Assembly (NCBI GenBank): GCA_041750915.1
Contig: JBGSYJ010000439.1
Location: forward strand, 1 to 5,557
DNA from: JBGSYJ01 sp041750915
GTDB lineage: Bacteria; Acidobacteriota; Thermoanaerobaculia; Gp7-AA8
Direction of reading: 5' to 3'
Length of the DNA stretch: 5,557 nucleotides
Shown in pieces: positions 3,913 to 5,557 of the stretch. Both the position numbers and the translations under genes were made by a program. The notes beneath the pieces are model-generated. The model saw nothing but the letters and a program-made list of their open reading frames with translations, was not told where the DNA came from and searched no databases. Positions within the stretch are counted from its first letter, which is position 1; each line of letters begins with the position of its first letter.

Positions 3913-5557
3913 TCACTCACCCGCCCCCTCCTCGGCATAGATGCGCATGAACTCTTCCGCGCGCGAGACCCGGCAGACGACGTTCTCGCGCGACCATCCG
4001 TGCGCCAGTCCTGCGAGGTAGGTAGTCTCTCCGACTTTGTCCGGGTAGCGCTCCAGAAGGAGCGCAAACACGTGTGTGACGAAGCTCCGATCCGAGAGAC
4101 ATTCACGCGGGGGCAACGCTTCGACGAATGCGGCGGCGAACGAAGCCCGTGAAGCATCGAGCGTTACGTTGCTGCCATATCCCAGACGCAGCTGCATCTT
4201 CTCTTCACCGGCCCGCGTCCACGGAATCTCGCCTTCACAGACTTCATCCGTCGGAGGCGTCGTGAGTCGCGGTGGGCCGACGTTGAACAGAAGCGGCAGC
4301 GGAACTGAAGGAAGTGGTGCCGCAGCGTCAGGCCGAATCGCGATCGACCCGATGCCGGCAGCGATCTTTCGCGTATCGGACGTGCCGTCGATCTCCGCCG
4401 GCGAGTACTCCCAGTCGAAGAGAAGCCCGATCTCCTCGAGTGATGCCTCCGGACTCCCGAGGTCGACCGAGTACGTCTGCATCGCCCGCGATAACTCGTG
4501 TCGGGCGATCACTTCCCCGTTCATCAGAACAGACATGCGCTGCGGAAGTTTCGGCCCGGGGTTCGCTATCACATCAAGCTCGAGGCGTGAACGCCCTTGC
4601 GGAAGCGGCGCGAGAAGGCTCAGCTCCCGCCGCACCCATCGGAACCACCCGCTGTCCGGACCTCCCGGATCATGCCACCCCTCCCCCATCAGCAATTCTC
4701 TGCCCGGTCCCAGCGCAATCCCGCCGCCTCGGCTCTGCACGGTCGCACTGAAGTGTTGCAGATCCTCAGGCGTCGCGCGGTGCTGCAGGAACGAAGCGAT
4801 TCCCGGAGCCCACGCGAGACGGACCTCTTCCCTCCGATCGTGTGCAAGCGTGAAGAGCGTGCACGCCCATTCGCGCAGAGCTCCGTCGTCCTCCCATCCG
4901 CCGAGGACGATCCATCCGCCGATTCTCCGGCCGACGGTGGAGCGGGCTAGCTCCACATCTCCCAGCACAGGGCGTACGTCGAGTGGACGGCCGAGCTCCG
5001 CGAGGTAAAAGCGAAGGGAGACCGCACTCCACTCTCCTGCGGTAAGCACGACGTCTTCATCGTGCGCTCTTGCCGCAAGAGTGGACGCGATCCCTCGCCA
5101 GTCCGCTCGGGACAGAGGTTCACTGCGAGCGGCAGGAAACGCGGTGAATGCGAAGGCAGAGGTGAACGCCAATCCTGTCACGGCCGCTGCGACCGACGCT
5201 CTTGCGCCGACGACCGGAAGAATTCGACTGAGAAGGTCGCCGATCGCGCGAGCGACCGCCGCGATCCCGCATGCGGCGAGAATCAGGAACGGCACAAGCC
5301 CGTGAATCACATAGCGGACCGAGAACCAGTGGTCAGTCACGATGAGCCCGAGCAGCGCAATGACGACGGGTAGGATCGCGAGCGCGAGAGTGATGTGAGC
5401 GGCGCGGCGATCGCGCATGGCAGCGAAACCGAGCACTGCGAGGAATGCAGCACATATGGACGCTGGAGTGAGGGTCGCGGTCACACTCGATGTCACGCTG
5501 AACGCGTTGAGGATGATTGCGCCGAGAGACGCGAAGCGCTCATCGAATCCGAGCGTG
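3913..5557 (-). CDS. GT39-like membrane glycosyltransferase C-terminal part with DUF4214-type tail (5' end outside window)
   Basis: The frame is open to the right edge: 547 codons are visible and the true start lies outside. Residue numbers here count from the edge. Hydrophobic helices lie at about 29-47, 53-73, 82-105 and 112-138. The WFSVRYVIHGLVPFLILAA stretch (77-95) resembles the RY..P..P.LLL helix near the end of the membrane part of GT-C/GT39 (ArnT/PMT) enzymes, which move sugars from lipid carriers. ADWRGIASTL (151-160) and DVVLTAGEWS (168-177) resemble the soluble domain usually following it. A beta-rich segment at about 290-409 (GEGWHDPGG, FRWVRREL, MNGEVIAR, DTRKIAAGIGSIAIRP) looks like a sugar-binding beta-sandwich. 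Residues 488-540 (FVTHVFALLLERYPD, LAHGWSRENV, SRAEEF) match a DUF4214-type motif. Catalytic residues are not visible. A short GTG start at 5496 is possible but unlikely because the frame continues upstream with hydrophobic, membrane-like sequence. Alternative: a membrane protein sharing only this tail. Confidence 0.7.
   Translation of the reverse strand, partial: TLGFDERFASLGAIILNAFSVTSSVTATLTPASICAAFLAVLGFAAMRDRRAAHITLALAILPVVIALLGLIVTDHWFSVRYVIHGLVPFLILAACGIAAVARAIGDLLSRILPVVGARASVAAAVTGLAFTSAFAFTAFPAARSEPLSRADWRGIASTLAARAHDEDVVLTAGEWSAVSLRFYLAELGRPLDVRPVLGDVELARSTVGRRIGGWIVLGGWEDDGALREWACTLFTLAHDRREEVRLAWAPGIASFLQHRATPEDLQHFSATVQSRGGGIALGPGRELLMGEGWHDPGGPDSGWFRWVRRELSLLAPLPQGRSRLELDVIANPGPKLPQRMSVLMNGEVIARHELSRAMQTYSVDLGSPEASLEEIGLLFDWEYSPAEIDGTSDTRKIAAGIGSIAIRPDAAAPLPSVPLPLLFNVGPPRLTTPPTDEVCEGEIPWTRAGEEKMQLRLGYGSNVTLDASRASFAAAFVEALPPRECLSDRSFVTHVFALLLERYPDKVGETTYLAGLAHGWSRENVVCRVSRAEEFMRIYAEEGAGE

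Noticed and set aside
4076..5008. Plus-strand frame of 310 codons opposite the glycosyltransferase-like gene
   Set aside because: Ser/Arg/Pro-rich mirror frame; the minus strand shows membrane helices and a recognisable C-terminal module.

Overview
The window comes from a high-GC bacterium (roughly 60% G+C by eye) whose respiratory chain uses Alternative Complex III (ACIII), a quinol:electron-acceptor oxidoreductase unrelated to cytochrome bc1. ACIII is known from Acidobacteriota, Bacteroidota, Gemmatimonadota, Planctomycetota, Verrucomicrobiota and others. The gene style here fits an Acidobacteriota-like organism, but that is only a guess. All supported genes are on the minus strand and the two outer genes run off the window edges.

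Right part (3913-5557): the 3' part of a membrane glycosyltransferase-like gene of the GT-C/GT39 (ArnT/PMT) type. Its last membrane helices are followed by a long soluble tail with a beta-sandwich-like segment and a terminal DUF4214-type motif. The catalytic N-terminal half lies outside the window.

Middle (3528-3871): a small antitoxin-like gene overlaps, by a GTGA stop/start, a RelE/ParE-like toxin reading frame. That frame breaks off after about 31 recognisable codons, so this looks like a decayed type II toxin-antitoxin pair.

Intergenic stretch (2980-3527): no gene. The distal half (about 3200-3500) is crowded with inverted repeats and resembles one or two dispersed intergenic repeat units. 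The half next to actA holds a plausible sigma70-type promoter (TTGACG, 17 bp, TACCAT). Over its predicted start point lies a perfect palindrome containing TGTGA-N6-TCACA, the CRP-type consensus.

Left part (1-2979): actA (membrane-anchored pentaheme cytochrome c) then, after 16 bases, actB (molybdopterin-oxidoreductase-like domain fused to a ferredoxin-like domain). actB is cut at the window edge just after its first Cys cluster. ActB carries a twin-arginine motif followed by a lipobox Cys, so it is predicted to be a Tat-exported lipoprotein. The remaining ACIII genes (actC to actF, often followed by cytochrome oxidase genes) would be expected beyond the left edge. ActB and ActA together would carry electrons from quinol oxidation through Fe-S clusters and c-hemes to a downstream acceptor.
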